DNA of 64,000 bases from assembly GCA_031414695.1 (NCBI GenBank), contig JANNWG010000021.1:24986-88985 (forward strand), read 5' to 3'. Of this stretch, positions 18,049 to 27,103 are shown one piece after another; the stretch's first letter is position 1, and every line of letters starts with the position of its first letter. Below the pieces are notes generated by a model that saw nothing but the letters and a program-made list of their open reading frames with translations, ran no database searches and was not told the DNA's origin. The translations under genes were made by a program, and so were the position numbers. Source of the stretch: UKL13-2 sp031414695. Its GTDB lineage: Bacteria; Pseudomonadota; Gammaproteobacteria; Burkholderiales; Usitatibacteraceae.

Positions 18049-19059
18049 ATGAAAATAATTGATTTAAGAAGCGACACCGTGACCCGCCCCACGCCTGCGA
18101 TGCGTGCTGCCATGTTGGCGGCAGAGGTCGGGGATGATGTATTTGGCGACGACCCAACAGTTAATTTATTGCAAGAAAAAATGGCCGACATGGTTGGCAT
18201 GCAGGCGGCGCTGTTTATGGCATCTGGCACACAAAGTAATTTATGTGCGCTGATGTCGCATTGCGATCGTGGCGACGAATACATCGTCGGCCAGCATGCA
18301 CATACTTACAAATATGAAGGTGGCGGTGCGGCAGTGTTAGGCTCGATTCAGCCGCAGCCAATTGAACATGCGCCAGACGGCACTTTGCCAATTGAAAAAA
18401 TTCGCGCTGCCATCAAGCCGGACGATTGCCACTTCGCCGTAACAAAATTAATCGCGCTAGAAAATACCATTGGCGGCACCGTCATCGCTGAGTCTTACAT
18501 GTCGGCCGTTAATCAACTTGCGAGAGAAAAAAAGTTAGCGCTGCATTTAGATGGCGCGCGAGTCTTCAATGCAGTGGTTAAAACGCAGCGTGATGTAAAA
18601 GCCATTTGTGCGTATTTCGACACGGTGTCTATCTGCCTGTCAAAGGGATTAGGCGCTCCCGCAGGCTCGGTGTTGTGCGGTTCTCGCGTACTGATTGAAC
18701 GTACAAAACGGCATCGCAAAATGCTTGGCGGCGGCATGCGCCAGGCCGGTATTTTGGCTGCAGCGGGTATTTATGCGCTGGACAATCATGTTTCGCGATT
18801 AGCAGAAGACCATGAAAATGCCGCGCGGCTTGCTACGGGACTAGCGGCATTAGGCAAGTCCAACGTGACCTCGCCTGACACTAATATTTTGTTTGTCGAT
18901 ATCGCGCCCGTTGATGTGCAAGCCCTACAAACGCATATGGATAATGCGGGCATTAAGATTATTGCCAGCGAGCGTACCCGCTTGGTCACCCATTTAGATA
19001 TTGATCGAGCCGATATTGATCGCACGGTTGCCGCATTTGCGGCGTTTAATCGGCGCTAG
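18049..19059 (+). CDS. ltaE: Low-specificity L-threonine aldolase
   Basis: PLP enzyme that cleaves L-threonine or allo-threonine to glycine and acetaldehyde. The 336-residue protein begins with the family hallmark IDLRSDTVTRPT, has LDGARVFNAV and the Schiff-base lysine K199 in CLSKGLGAPAGS. It sits between trpE and trpG, 12 bases after trpE and nine before trpG, so it is almost certainly cotranscribed with the trp genes. A role in the serine/glycine supply for tryptophan synthesis is conceivable but unproven. Confidence 0.93.
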   Translation: MKIIDLRSDTVTRPTPAMRAAMLAAEVGDDVFGDDPTVNLLQEKMADMVGMQAALFMASGTQSNLCALMSHCDRGDEYIVGQHAHTYKYEGGGAAVLGSIQPQPIEHAPDGTLPIEKIRAAIKPDDCHFAVTKLIALENTIGGTVIAESYMSAVNQLAREKKLALHLDGARVFNAVVKTQRDVKAICAYFDTVSICLSKGLGAPAGSVLCGSRVLIERTKRHRKMLGGGMRQAGILAAAGIYALDNHVSRLAEDHENAARLATGLAALGKSNVTSPDTNILFVDIAPVDVQALQTHMDNAGIKIIASERTRLVTHLDIDRADIDRTVAAFAAFNRR

Positions 19060-19068
19060 GAGAAACAC

Positions 19069-19635
19069 ATGCTACTCATGATCGACAATTATGATTCGTT
19101 CACTTTTAATCTGGTGCAGTATTTAGGTGAGCTTGGTGAAGAGGTGTTAGTGAAGCGTAATGATGAGATTACGTTGGCCGACATCAAAAAACTCGCACCA
19201 CAAAAAATTGTAATTTCGCCCGGTCCATGCACTCCCAATGAGGCGGGCATATCGGTCGCTACTATCATTGAATTTGCGGGCAAAATCCCTATATTGGGCG
19301 TGTGCTTGGGGCATCAAAGTATTGGGCAGGCATTTGGTGGGCGCATTGTTCACGCGCAAACCTTAATGCACGGTAAAACATCGCAGGTTAGTCATCATGG
19401 TGTCGGCGTATTTGCGGGATTGCCTTCGCCATATCGCGCGACGCGTTATCACTCTTTGGTTATTGAGCGCGCCTCGTGTCCGGATTGTCTGGATGTAACC
19501 GCATTTACTGATGATGGTGAAATCATGGGCGTTAAACATAAAACGCTGGCGATCGAGGGCGTGCAGTTTCACCCAGAATCCATCATGACCGAGCATGGTC
19601 ATCAATTATTAAAGAATTTCTTAATTTCATACTGA
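19069..19635 (+). CDS. trpG: Anthranilate synthase component II (glutamine amidotransferase)
   Basis: Class I amidotransferase of 188 residues that passes ammonia from glutamine to TrpE. The nucleophile is C79 in LGVCLGHQSIGQAFGG, and the His-Glu pair is in VQFHPESIMTEHG. The first residues MIDNYDSFTFNLVQYLGELG are typical. In many proteobacteria this subunit also serves p-aminobenzoate synthase. It has a good AGGAGA ribosome site nine bases upstream and lies eight bases before trpD. Confidence 0.96.
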   Translation: MLLMIDNYDSFTFNLVQYLGELGEEVLVKRNDEITLADIKKLAPQKIVISPGPCTPNEAGISVATIIEFAGKIPILGVCLGHQSIGQAFGGRIVHAQTLMHGKTSQVSHHGVGVFAGLPSPYRATRYHSLVIERASCPDCLDVTAFTDDGEIMGVKHKTLAIEGVQFHPESIMTEHGHQLLKNFLISY

Positions 19636-19643
19636 GCAAGCCT

Positions 19644-20672
19644 ATGTTTACGCCACAAGAAGCGATTAACCGACTCTCTGATAAACGCGAAATTTTCTTT
19701 GATGAAATGGTTGAATTATTTCGTCAAGTGATGGAAGGAAGCGTGACGCCTGTACAGCTTTCGGCGATTTTGATGGGGTTGCACGTTAAAACGGAAAGTG
19801 TTTCGGAGATTGCTGCCGCCGCGCAAGTGATGCGTGAATTTTCAACCAAAGTGCCCGTGTCTGACGCCACACACCTTGTGGATACCTGTGGTACTGGTGG
19901 CGATAAATCGCATACATTTAATATTTCAACGGCTGCTGCATTTGTTGCCGCGGCTGCTGGCGCGAAAGTCGCCAAGCATGGCGGGCGATCGGTGTCATCT
20001 TCATCTGGCAGCGCTGATGTGCTGGAGGCACTTGGTGTTAATTTGCAACTCACACCTGCCCAAGTCGCCGAAGCGATAAACACGATCGGTGTGGGCTTTA
20101 TGTTTGCGCCGAACCATCATCCGGCGATGAAATATGCCGCACCAGTGCGTAAAGAGCTCGGTATGCGAACTATCTTAAATATATTAGGCCCCCTCACCAA
20201 TCCAGCAGGTGCGCCCAATCAAGTGATGGGCGTATTTCATCGCGACCTAGTCGGCATTCAGGCGCGCGTACTCAAGCAGCTCGGTGCAAAGCATGTCATG
20301 GTGGTGCATGGGGAAGATGGGCTTGATGAAATCACACTCACTGGCAAAACGCATATTGCCGAATTGAAACACGGCTTCGTTACCGAATTTACGATTGAAC
20401 CAAAGCAATTTGGTATCGATGTGGCCTCCCTTGAGTCAATAAAAGCGACTGATAAAGAGACCTCAAAAGCCATATTGCTTGACGTACTGAATGGCAAAAC
20501 CGGCGCGGCGCAAGACATTGTTGCGCTCAATGCAGGCGCGGCGATTTACGTGGCGGGGGTGACGAGTGATTTATGGGGCGGTGTGACGCGTGCGCGCGAG
20601 ATGCTTACCTCGGGACAGGCGCGTCAAAAGCTCGATACTTTAGTCAATTTTACCCAAAGTATTAAAAACTAA
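19644..20672 (+). CDS. trpD: Anthranilate phosphoribosyltransferase
   Basis: Joins anthranilate to PRPP. The 342-residue protein has the PRPP-binding VDTCGTGGDKSHTFNISTA, the KHGGRSVSSSSGSADVLEALG loop and FMFAPNHHPAMK, all in their usual order. Its last base is shared with the first base of trpC, so translation of the two is likely coupled. It is separate from trpG, unlike the fused E. coli protein. Confidence 0.97.
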   Translation: MFTPQEAINRLSDKREIFFDEMVELFRQVMEGSVTPVQLSAILMGLHVKTESVSEIAAAAQVMREFSTKVPVSDATHLVDTCGTGGDKSHTFNISTAAAFVAAAAGAKVAKHGGRSVSSSSGSADVLEALGVNLQLTPAQVAEAINTIGVGFMFAPNHHPAMKYAAPVRKELGMRTILNILGPLTNPAGAPNQVMGVFHRDLVGIQARVLKQLGAKHVMVVHGEDGLDEITLTGKTHIAELKHGFVTEFTIEPKQFGIDVASLESIKATDKETSKAILLDVLNGKTGAAQDIVALNAGAAIYVAGVTSDLWGGVTRAREMLTSGQARQKLDTLVNFTQSIKN

Positions 20673-21469
20673 TGTCGAATATTTTAGAAAAAATTCTCGC
20701 CACCAAACGTGACGAAGTGGCCGCAGACAAAGTTAATGTTAATGAAGCAGAATTGTACGAAACAATTCGTCAACTGCCGTCAACCAAAGATTTCGTCGGC
20801 GCCATTCGCGCAAAACATCGCGTGCAACAATCTGCTGTTATTGCGGAGATAAAAAAGCAAAGCCCCTCGGCAGGGCAATTCCGTGCGTCAGATGATTTTG
20901 ACCCGGCTAGATTTGCTAAAAGTTATGCTGAAAACGGTGCAGCTTGCTTGTCGGTGCTTACTGATATGCAATATTTTGGTGGCTGTGCGGATGATGTGCG
21001 TGCGGCTAGAGCCGCTTGTGATTTGCCTATCCTTCGCAAAGACTTCGTCATTGATGCGTATCAAATCATTGAAGCGCGGGCGATGGGTGCGGATGCTGTG
21101 CTGTTTATTATTGATGCTGTGCACATTACGGTATTTCAGGAATGGGAGGCGTTGGCCACTTCGCTTGGACTTGCTGTACTGGCCGAGTCACACACTGAGG
21201 CACAGTTAAAGCAAGCCCTTTTGCTGAAAACTCCCTTAATTGGCATCAATAATCGAGATTTAACGCGCTTTGAGACTAATTTACAGACCACCTTAGCGCT
21301 AGCACCATTGGCGGATAAAGGCCGTATCGTCGTTACGGAGAGTGGTATCGAAAATGCGCAAGCTATTGATTTGATGCAGAAAAATGGGATTTTTACTTTC
21401 TTGGTTGGCGGCGCCTTAATGAAAGCGGATGACCCCGGGATTGCTTTAGCAGCGCTATTTGCGGCCTGA
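20672..21469 (+). CDS. trpC: Indole-3-glycerol phosphate synthase
   Basis: Closes the ring of carboxyphenylaminodeoxyribulose-5-P to indole glycerol phosphate. The 265-residue TIM barrel shows ILEKILATKRDEV at the start, AEIKKQSPSAG with the catalytic lysine, LPILRKDFVID, GINNRDL and VTESGI. No phosphoribosylanthranilate isomerase (TrpF) domain is attached and neither trpF nor trpAB is in the window, so the late steps are encoded elsewhere. It ends the operon. Confidence 0.97.
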   Translation: MSNILEKILATKRDEVAADKVNVNEAELYETIRQLPSTKDFVGAIRAKHRVQQSAVIAEIKKQSPSAGQFRASDDFDPARFAKSYAENGAACLSVLTDMQYFGGCADDVRAARAACDLPILRKDFVIDAYQIIEARAMGADAVLFIIDAVHITVFQEWEALATSLGLAVLAESHTEAQLKQALLLKTPLIGINNRDLTRFETNLQTTLALAPLADKGRIVVTESGIENAQAIDLMQKNGIFTFLVGGALMKADDPGIALAALFAA

Positions 21470-21785
21470 TTTTTTTACAATGTTTTACGTTTCGCCATCA
21501 GCCATGATGCGCCCTATGTGATGTTACCAATTGAAGACACCGAAAAGCTCATGTTGCAGAAGCGCAACATGGCCTAAGCCCTACAGACTTTTTGCCCTGA
21601 TTGTCTTGAGGCAAGCTCGTATTTTTGGCAAACTATGTTCAGCTTCTCAGAAAATTTTGCAGAGAAGTCGCGTCTTAGCATAAAATCTTAAAGTTGGATT
21701 TTGCTTTTGGCGACGTCTCATGCCTTAGAGTTTGATTATTTGTATTACTTAATGCCTCACCGTTTTTATCCTTAGGAGATTTTTG
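21470..21785 (+). other. Porin promoter and leader region
   Basis: This 316-base gap has no credible gene. It holds an 8-base perfect inverted repeat CATGTTGC/GCAACATG at 21550-21571 (6-base loop), which could be a short hairpin or operator, and no T-run to make it a clear terminator for trpC. AT-rich sequence from about 21600 and a strong AGGAGA ribosome site at 21774-21779 belong to the porin gene. A TTGATT at about 21731 is a weak -35 candidate only. Confidence 0.5.
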
Positions 21786-22871
21786 ATGAACAAAAAAATT
21801 ATTGCTCTTGCAGTTGCTGCTGCCACATTGGCACCAGTTGCAATGGCACAAACCGCTAATCCAGTTACCTTGTACGGTCGCGTATATGCAATGTTTGAGA
21901 ACGTAAAAGCAGACGGCGGCTCCGCTGTTGCAATTAGCAGCCGTAATCGCGTTGAGAACAATGGCTCATCATTGTTAGGCGTGCGTGGCACAGAAGATTT
22001 GGGTGGCGGCTTGAAGGCTTTCTTCCAACTCGAAACAACTTTCCGTCCTGATTCTGCTGTTGCCAGCTTCGGTGATCGCAATAGCGGTGTTGGTTTGCAA
22101 GGTGATTTCGGCTCCGTTTTGCTAGGCCGTTGGGACACCCCATTTAAGTTGGCAAATGCAACGTATGACGTATTCGGCGACACCACCATCGCTGGTTATA
22201 CATCAGCCATGAGTGATCGCGGTAACTTTAACCGTCGCTCAGAAAACGTTGTTCAATACTGGTCACCAAATTTCTCAGGCTTTCAAGGTCGCGTAAGCTA
22301 CACGGCTAACGAAGCGAAGACAGCAACGGTAAACCCAGTTATTACATCATTTAACACCACTTATAACCAAGGCCCAGTCTCATTGGCGTTCGGTTACGAG
22401 AAGCACAAAGATACGTTCAGAAATTACTCCGCTACTGCAGCTGCTGCAGTTGCTGGTGCTACTGAGCGCGGTATGTCATTGGGTGGTGCAGTAACATTTG
22501 GTCCAATTAAAGTTGCTGCATTGACACAGCGCTTTAAGAAGACAGCCCCAACATTTAATGTGTCAGATTTGAAATCAAGCATGATTAACCTGCTTTATAC
22601 AGCAGGTAAAAATCAGTTTGCATTCCAGCATCAGCGCGCTAAAAACGGTGCCGCTCGTTTGTTGACAGCTGCATCAGTTGTTGAGCCAGATACCAAAGTG
22701 AATTCACTTGGTTACTACTACAACTTCTCACGCCGCACATCGTTTATTGCTGTTTATACACAGACAAAGAACAATGCTGCTGGTTTGGGTGGATTTGGTC
22801 AGAACACTTTGGCAATTTCTGCTGATCAAGACCCACGTGGTTTTGCTGCAGGCTTCCGTCACACATTCTAA
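21786..22871 (+). CDS. Gram-negative porin of the betaproteobacterial type
   Basis: Trimeric outer-membrane diffusion channel. From ATG 21786 it has 361 residues: signal peptide MNKKIIALAVAAATLAPVAMAQ, then ANPVTLYGRVYAMFENV, the classic first strand of Burkholderia/Neisseria-type porins. Further landmarks are SLLGVRGTEDLGGGLKAFFQLE, GDFGSVLLGRWDTP and a final aromatic strand ending FRHTF, the Bam recognition end. Codon use is more biased than in neighbouring genes (few rare codons), which suits high expression. An AGGAGA ribosome site precedes the start and a strong terminator follows. Confidence 0.95.
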   Translation: MNKKIIALAVAAATLAPVAMAQTANPVTLYGRVYAMFENVKADGGSAVAISSRNRVENNGSSLLGVRGTEDLGGGLKAFFQLETTFRPDSAVASFGDRNSGVGLQGDFGSVLLGRWDTPFKLANATYDVFGDTTIAGYTSAMSDRGNFNRRSENVVQYWSPNFSGFQGRVSYTANEAKTATVNPVITSFNTTYNQGPVSLAFGYEKHKDTFRNYSATAAAAVAGATERGMSLGGAVTFGPIKVAALTQRFKKTAPTFNVSDLKSSMINLLYTAGKNQFAFQHQRAKNGAARLLTAASVVEPDTKVNSLGYYYNFSRRTSFIAVYTQTKNNAAGLGGFGQNTLAISADQDPRGFAAGFRHTF

Positions 22872-22911
22872 TCAACTCCATTAGTTGATTAGAGTTATGT
22901 TGTATCGTAAG

Positions 22912-22941
22912 CAGGCACCTTCGGGTGCCTGTTTTGTTTTC
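22912..22941 (+). terminator. Rho-independent terminator after the porin gene
   Basis: Eight-base stem CAGGCACC (22912-22919) and GGTGCCTG (22924-22931) closed by an ultrastable TTCG loop, followed by TTTTGTTTT. The coq7 start lies only 14 bases beyond, so coq7 depends on a promoter inside this region or on read-through. Confidence 0.94.
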
Positions 22942-22954
22942 TAGGATTATTGTG

Positions 22955-23581
22955 ATGAATTTAGTTGATACCTTGATTTGCCAACTTGATGCAGGACTTC
23001 GTACTGTCTTTGCCGTAACACCAGCTGCCCGCGCTATGCCAAAGGTCAATGCTGAGGCGTCCGCAATGGCAACGAGCGATGCGGTAACTAGCATTAGACT
23101 GATGCGCGTCAATCACGTTGGCGAGGTATCCGCCCAGGCACTTTACCAAGGCCAGTTGTTAGTTGCGCGTGATAGCGCCACGCGAGAAATTCTAGAACAC
23201 GCTGCACTTGAAGAGCGCGATCATTTAGCTTGGTGTCAATCACGAATTAACGAGTTAGGTGGTCAAACCAGTTTGTTAAGCCCAGTTTTCTACGCTGGTG
23301 CGTGGGCGATGGGTGTTATGTCAGGTTTAGTTGGCGACAAATGGAGCATGGGGTTTTTAGTTGAGACAGAGCGGCAAGTTGAAGCGCACCTCGATACGCA
23401 TCTCGAAAAGCTTCCAGTCAATGACATGAAAAGCCGCGCGATTATTGCGCAAATGCGCCAAGATGAAATAGAGCACGGCAATACCGGCGAAGCGCACGGC
23501 GCTGCTGCTCTACCTTCCCCCATCAAAGCCATGATGCGGGCTTCGTCAAAGGTGATGACTTCAACGACGTATTGGGTGTAA
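22955..23581 (+). CDS. coq7: Demethoxyubiquinone hydroxylase, Coq7 di-iron type
   Basis: Hydroxylates 2-polyprenyl-3-methyl-6-methoxybenzoquinone at C6 in ubiquinone biosynthesis. ATG 22955 (208 residues) has an AGGA site upstream; a longer frame would begin inside the porin terminator. Carboxylate-bridged di-iron ligands are visible in the two E-x-x-H helices and partners: NHVGEVSAQALYQGQ, LEERDHLAWC, ETERQVEAHLD and QDEIEHG. With the two flavin hydroxylases at 9-11 kb it gives a set of three ring hydroxylases of mixed type, common in betaproteobacteria. Confidence 0.95.
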   Translation: MNLVDTLICQLDAGLRTVFAVTPAARAMPKVNAEASAMATSDAVTSIRLMRVNHVGEVSAQALYQGQLLVARDSATREILEHAALEERDHLAWCQSRINELGGQTSLLSPVFYAGAWAMGVMSGLVGDKWSMGFLVETERQVEAHLDTHLEKLPVNDMKSRAIIAQMRQDEIEHGNTGEAHGAAALPSPIKAMMRASSKVMTSTTYWV

Positions 23582-23909
23582 TCTGCGACGTCACTAGCTA
23601 CATCGAAGTCGGGGATTTAGGGCGTAAAACTGATATGGAACTCGAACCTGAGTAGGTCACTAGTAACGTCGTGTCGCACTTTTCGCCACGCAATCCCCAC
23701 TAACTCCCCTTTTTCAAAGGGGAGAACTGGTTGGTGGAGTTTGCAAAATAGAACTCAAACCTTAGATCGGCTCCTCCCTTTGAAAAAGGGAGGCTGGGAG
23801 GGATTGCGTTGTTAATTGAAACTCTTGCAATCATGGATGCCGCACTTCGCGCTGCATAATCCACGGCGAAATTTTTTTTGATTTTTCTGTGGTGTCAACC
23901 TCTCACCGA
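23582..23909 (+). repeat. Intergenic space with repeat family A, copy 1
   Basis: The repeat spans 23690-23807. Its left part reads GCAATCCCCACTAACTCCCC then TTTTTCAAAGGGGAG; its right part is the inverse, CTCCCTTTGAAAAAGGGAGG then CTGGGAGGGATTGC. Each half is itself a hairpin (CTCCC-TTTTTCAAA-GGGAG), so the whole can fold as a cruciform. The rest of the gap (23582-23689, 23808-23909) shows no gene or terminator that I can support. Other copies are at 39.4, 51.4, 53.1 and 57.0 kb. Confidence 0.82.
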
Positions 23910-25148
23910 CTAATGAAAAAACAAATACGCCACCCAAATAGCTGCAATCACGCCCGCTAAATCCGCTAACAATCCGTAGCCAATTGCATAGCGTGTTTTG
24001 GTAATGCCGACCGAGCCGAAGTAGAGCGCGATGATGTAGAGCGTGGTGTCAGATGAGCCTTGCATGATGCTCACTAGTCGGCCAACAAATGAATCTACAC
24101 CGTAGGTTTTCATCGCATCAATCATCATTGCACGCGCGCCACTTCCGCTGACGGATTTCATCAGTGCGGTGGGTAGTCCTGGCGTGAAATCGGTGTTAAA
24201 GCCCATTTGGGTAAATGCCCATGTAAAGCCTGAAACGATAAAGCCTAAGACGCCAGAATTTCTCAGCACACTAATGGCGACCAGCATGCCAACTAAATAC
24301 GGGATGATCATAATGGATGTTTGAATGCCGCCTTTCGCACCCTCGATAAATGCTTCATAGACATTCACTTTTTTACGTAGGCCGCCGACTAAAAATAATA
24401 CGATGATGCCAAACAAAATAAAGTTGCTTGCCACTTTTGAGACAATTTGTATTTCGGCACGCGTTAAAAAATTACTAAAGAAAAAAACTAATCCTAAGAC
24501 ACACGCGGTCATGCCGCCGAGCCAGGCCATGATAACGGGGTCAAAAATTTTGATGCGCTGCTTGATGGCTAAGGCCATGAACGCGACAAACGTTCCTGCG
24601 TAAGTAGCAATCAAGGTAGGGATAAAAATATCTGATGGGTCTTGCGCGCCGAGAATCGCGCGCTGCGCCATGACGGTGAGTGGTATGAGCGTTAAACCCG
24701 CGGTTTGCAACACCAGAAACATAATCTGGGCGTCACTGGCTTCATCTTTTTTCGGGTTAATACTTTGCAAGCTCTCCATTGCTTTTAAGCCGAATGGGGT
24801 CGCGGCATTATCAAGGCCTAAAAAATTTGCCGAAAAATTCATCACCATATGGCCTGTGGCGGGATGGTCTTTGGGAATGGTTGGAAAAATACGTGAGAAA
24901 AAAGGCGAGATCACCCGCGCAATCATGGCAATAAAGCCAGCCTTTTCGGCGATATTTAAAATACCCAGCCAAAGCGTCATCACGCCGGCTAATGGCAATG
25001 CTATTTCCATCACGCCAATGCGCGCGGAGTCAAATGTGCCGTCAACGATTTTTTTAAAAACGTCGGTATCGCCTAAAAAAATCCACTGTGCGAGCGCGGC
25101 AATAAAGCCAACAATGAAAAAGCCCGCCCATAAATATGTCAGTGCCAT
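23910..25148 (-). CDS. Fused SpmA-SpmB nucleoside-recognition (Gate-domain) membrane protein
   Basis: A 412-residue membrane protein with two Gate domains in tandem. The first half matches spore maturation protein A (IALPLAGVMTLWLGILNIAEKAG, MVMNFSANFLGLDNAATPFGLKAME) and the second matches SpmB (YLVGMLVAISVLRNSG, TALMKSVSGSGARAMMIDAM, IMQGSSDTTLYIIALYFGSVG). In Bacillus the two are separate and needed for spore dehydration; fused forms occur in many non-sporulating Gram-negatives, where substrate and role are unknown. It stands alone between two repeat-filled gaps. Confidence 0.88.
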   Translation of the reverse strand: MALTYLWAGFFIVGFIAALAQWIFLGDTDVFKKIVDGTFDSARIGVMEIALPLAGVMTLWLGILNIAEKAGFIAMIARVISPFFSRIFPTIPKDHPATGHMVMNFSANFLGLDNAATPFGLKAMESLQSINPKKDEASDAQIMFLVLQTAGLTLIPLTVMAQRAILGAQDPSDIFIPTLIATYAGTFVAFMALAIKQRIKIFDPVIMAWLGGMTACVLGLVFFFSNFLTRAEIQIVSKVASNFILFGIIVLFLVGGLRKKVNVYEAFIEGAKGGIQTSIMIIPYLVGMLVAISVLRNSGVLGFIVSGFTWAFTQMGFNTDFTPGLPTALMKSVSGSGARAMMIDAMKTYGVDSFVGRLVSIMQGSSDTTLYIIALYFGSVGITKTRYAIGYGLLADLAGVIAAIWVAYLFFH

Positions 25149-25193
25149 GTTGTTCCCTAATTTTTAGCCACAGAGTAGGTGGCGCTTTTTTTT

Positions 25194-25416
25194 TAGCCAC
25201 AGATGAACACAGATAAACGCAGATAAGGTCAAAACCACTTTTTCTATTCGAGATACTTTCAATACGGCTTATTCAACAAAAAGCATATTCCTCGTCGCCA
25301 AAAGCGGCTCTGTCGGAATGACAAATTTAATAATCGTTTTTGACTTTATCTGCGTTTATCTGTGTTCATCTGTAGCTAAAAATATTTTTGACCTTATCGG
25401 TGTCAATCAGCGGTTC
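25194..25416 (+). repeat. Repeat family B copy 1, with a family D element inside
   Basis: Left arm (25194-25234) contains three 10-base units CACAGATGAA, CACAGATAAA, CGCAGATAAG, then GTCAAAA. The right arm (25337-25382) is its inverse (TTATCTGCGTTTATCTGTG), and a further partial arm with TTATCGGTGTCAATCAGCGG lies at 25386-25416. Between the arms at about 25277-25322 is AAGCATATTCCTCGTCGC followed by CTCTGTCGGAATGACA, the family D unit. The same B-D-B nesting recurs at 46.9-47.2 and 60.6-60.9 kb. Confidence 0.8.
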
Positions 25417-25423
25417 AAAAAAA

Positions 25424-27013
25424 CTACTTCACCCTAATCCACAATGGTGCAAATTTATTGTCAGTACGATGAACCAACGACACATTGGCGCGTGTCACCC
25501 ATGGAATCACTTGCCGATGGAGTGGGATCACTAGCACTTCGCGTTGTATGAGTTCAACCGCTTTGTTGATGAGCGCTAGACGATTTGTCGCGTCCATTTC
25601 GGTGTCGGCTTGCGCGATAAGCGCATCGAGTTCGACGTTTTTGAAGTTGCCATAGTTGGTGTCGCCTGCACCCTTATCGTTTAAGCTGTGATAGAGCGGT
25701 TTTAAGGTAAACATGGCATCCCCAGTAATGCTGCTCCAGCCCTGCATGCAAACGGAAAATTCTTTTTTCGGTGTGCGAGCAAAGTATTGTGCTTTTGGCA
25801 TCGCATCCACCTTTACGTTAAGCCCGATGCGCGCCCACATACTGGCCAGCGCTACGCAAATTTTTTCATCATTTACATAGCGATCATTGGGGCAGTGAAG
25901 CGTGAAGCCAAATCCTTTTGGATAACCAGCCTCTGTTAATAGTTTTACCGAACCCGCGACATCATATGGCAGGCGCTTCTCCAGCGCAGCATTGATGCCT
26001 TCAGTCTTAGGGCTAGGCATCACAAGCCCAGTCGGTGTGGAGAGGCCGCGCATGATTTGTGTGCGAATCGCGTTGATGTCGATGGCCTGATACATCGCTT
26101 GGCGTACGCGACGATCTTTGAATGGATTTTTGCCTTTCACATCGGCGAACAACAATTCATCACGCGCTTGGTCAAATGCAATACTAATCACACGCGCCTC
26201 GTCGCCTTCCCAAATTTTTAAGTCGCGATCTGCTTTAAGCCGTGTAATGTCTTGCGGCGCTGGGTCAAGCACAAAATCAATCTCGTTGGATTTCAATGCC
26301 GCCATGCGTGTTACATCGCTGCTAATCGGACGATATTCGATTGTCTCAATATTGCTCTCAAAGCGCCCTTCCTTAATGCCCCACCAGCCCGCATATTTTT
26401 TGTGAACGGTCTTCACGCCAGCATCGTATGACACCAGCTGAAATGGGCCAGTGCCCATCGCGTTGCGTGCAGCAAATGTGGTTTCTTTGGCAGTGAAATC
26501 TTGCGGGTTAACTACGTTATTTGCTTCCGCCCATTTTTTGCTCATGATGGGGACTTCAGCAATGGAAGCCATAGCGGAGGGGTTAGGTGCATCAGTTGTA
26601 AATTCGACCGTTAAGTCATCAACTTTGCGTGGCTTGCCGGCAATGGCGGTGTAGGTTTTAAATTGTTTTGATTTCGCGGCGCGCTCAAATGAGAACACCA
26701 CATCGTCTGCTGTCATAGCGGAGCCATCTTGAAATTTCACCCCTTTACGCAATGTCACCACGCGTTTGGTGGGGCTGGTTATTTTCCATGACGTTGCCAG
26801 CCATGCTTGTGGTTTCATGTCACGCCCTGGCTGCAACAAGCGCTCATAGACGAGCGCATTAATAGATTTGGTAAAGCTCTCATCTTGCGCGTGAGGGTCT
26901 TGCGTGGTGGAATCGCCCTTTGAAGACCAACGAAATGTTTTCGCTATGCTTGTCGTGGAGGCGCAAAGTAGAGCAACAATAAAAATGATCGAGATGGATT
27001 GACGACAAAACAT
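25424..27013 (-). CDS. Peptide-type ABC transporter substrate-binding protein (SBP family 5)
   Basis: Periplasmic binding protein of the DppA/OppA/MppA class, 529 residues, with signal peptide MFCRQSISIIFIVALLCASTTSIA and the class signature region VTLRKGVKFQDGSAMTADDVVFSFERA, followed by RQAMYQAIDINAI and a C-terminal VIPLHRQVIPW. No permease or ATPase genes of the peptide class are nearby, so it is an orphan, like MppA, which delivers murein tripeptide to the Opp system. It is divergent from gntR and shares with it the tandem TGGTAT site at 27104-27120, which suggests amino-sugar or muropeptide control. A chitooligosaccharide ligand is another possibility for this family. Confidence 0.88.
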   Translation of the reverse strand: MFCRQSISIIFIVALLCASTTSIAKTFRWSSKGDSTTQDPHAQDESFTKSINALVYERLLQPGRDMKPQAWLATSWKITSPTKRVVTLRKGVKFQDGSAMTADDVVFSFERAAKSKQFKTYTAIAGKPRKVDDLTVEFTTDAPNPSAMASIAEVPIMSKKWAEANNVVNPQDFTAKETTFAARNAMGTGPFQLVSYDAGVKTVHKKYAGWWGIKEGRFESNIETIEYRPISSDVTRMAALKSNEIDFVLDPAPQDITRLKADRDLKIWEGDEARVISIAFDQARDELLFADVKGKNPFKDRRVRQAMYQAIDINAIRTQIMRGLSTPTGLVMPSPKTEGINAALEKRLPYDVAGSVKLLTEAGYPKGFGFTLHCPNDRYVNDEKICVALASMWARIGLNVKVDAMPKAQYFARTPKKEFSVCMQGWSSITGDAMFTLKPLYHSLNDKGAGDTNYGNFKNVELDALIAQADTEMDATNRLALINKAVELIQREVLVIPLHRQVIPWVTRANVSLVHRTDNKFAPLWIRVK

Positions 27014-27103
27014 ATGTACCCTTTATTGATAGCAGTATTTGATGAAAGTGTAGCGCTGATCAGCATTAATTTACACGTGGCATCAAAATTCAACATTGCC
27101 AGT

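Noticed and set aside
21550..21571. CATGTTGC/GCAACATG palindrome as terminator of the trp operon
   Set aside because: No T-run follows and the stem is short; recorded only as a feature of the porin upstream region.
23500..23655. A protein-like second frame crossing the coq7 end, ending with DMELEPE before a TAG at 23653-23655
   Set aside because: No start codon with a ribosome site, overlaps the coq7 coding end in another frame and has no family I recognise; chance or an old remnant cannot be told apart.
25194..25234. Arrays of CACAGAT/CGCCGAT units as a CRISPR
   Set aside because: Units are 10 bases long with no unique spacers, occur as inverse arms of a hairpin, and there are no cas genes.
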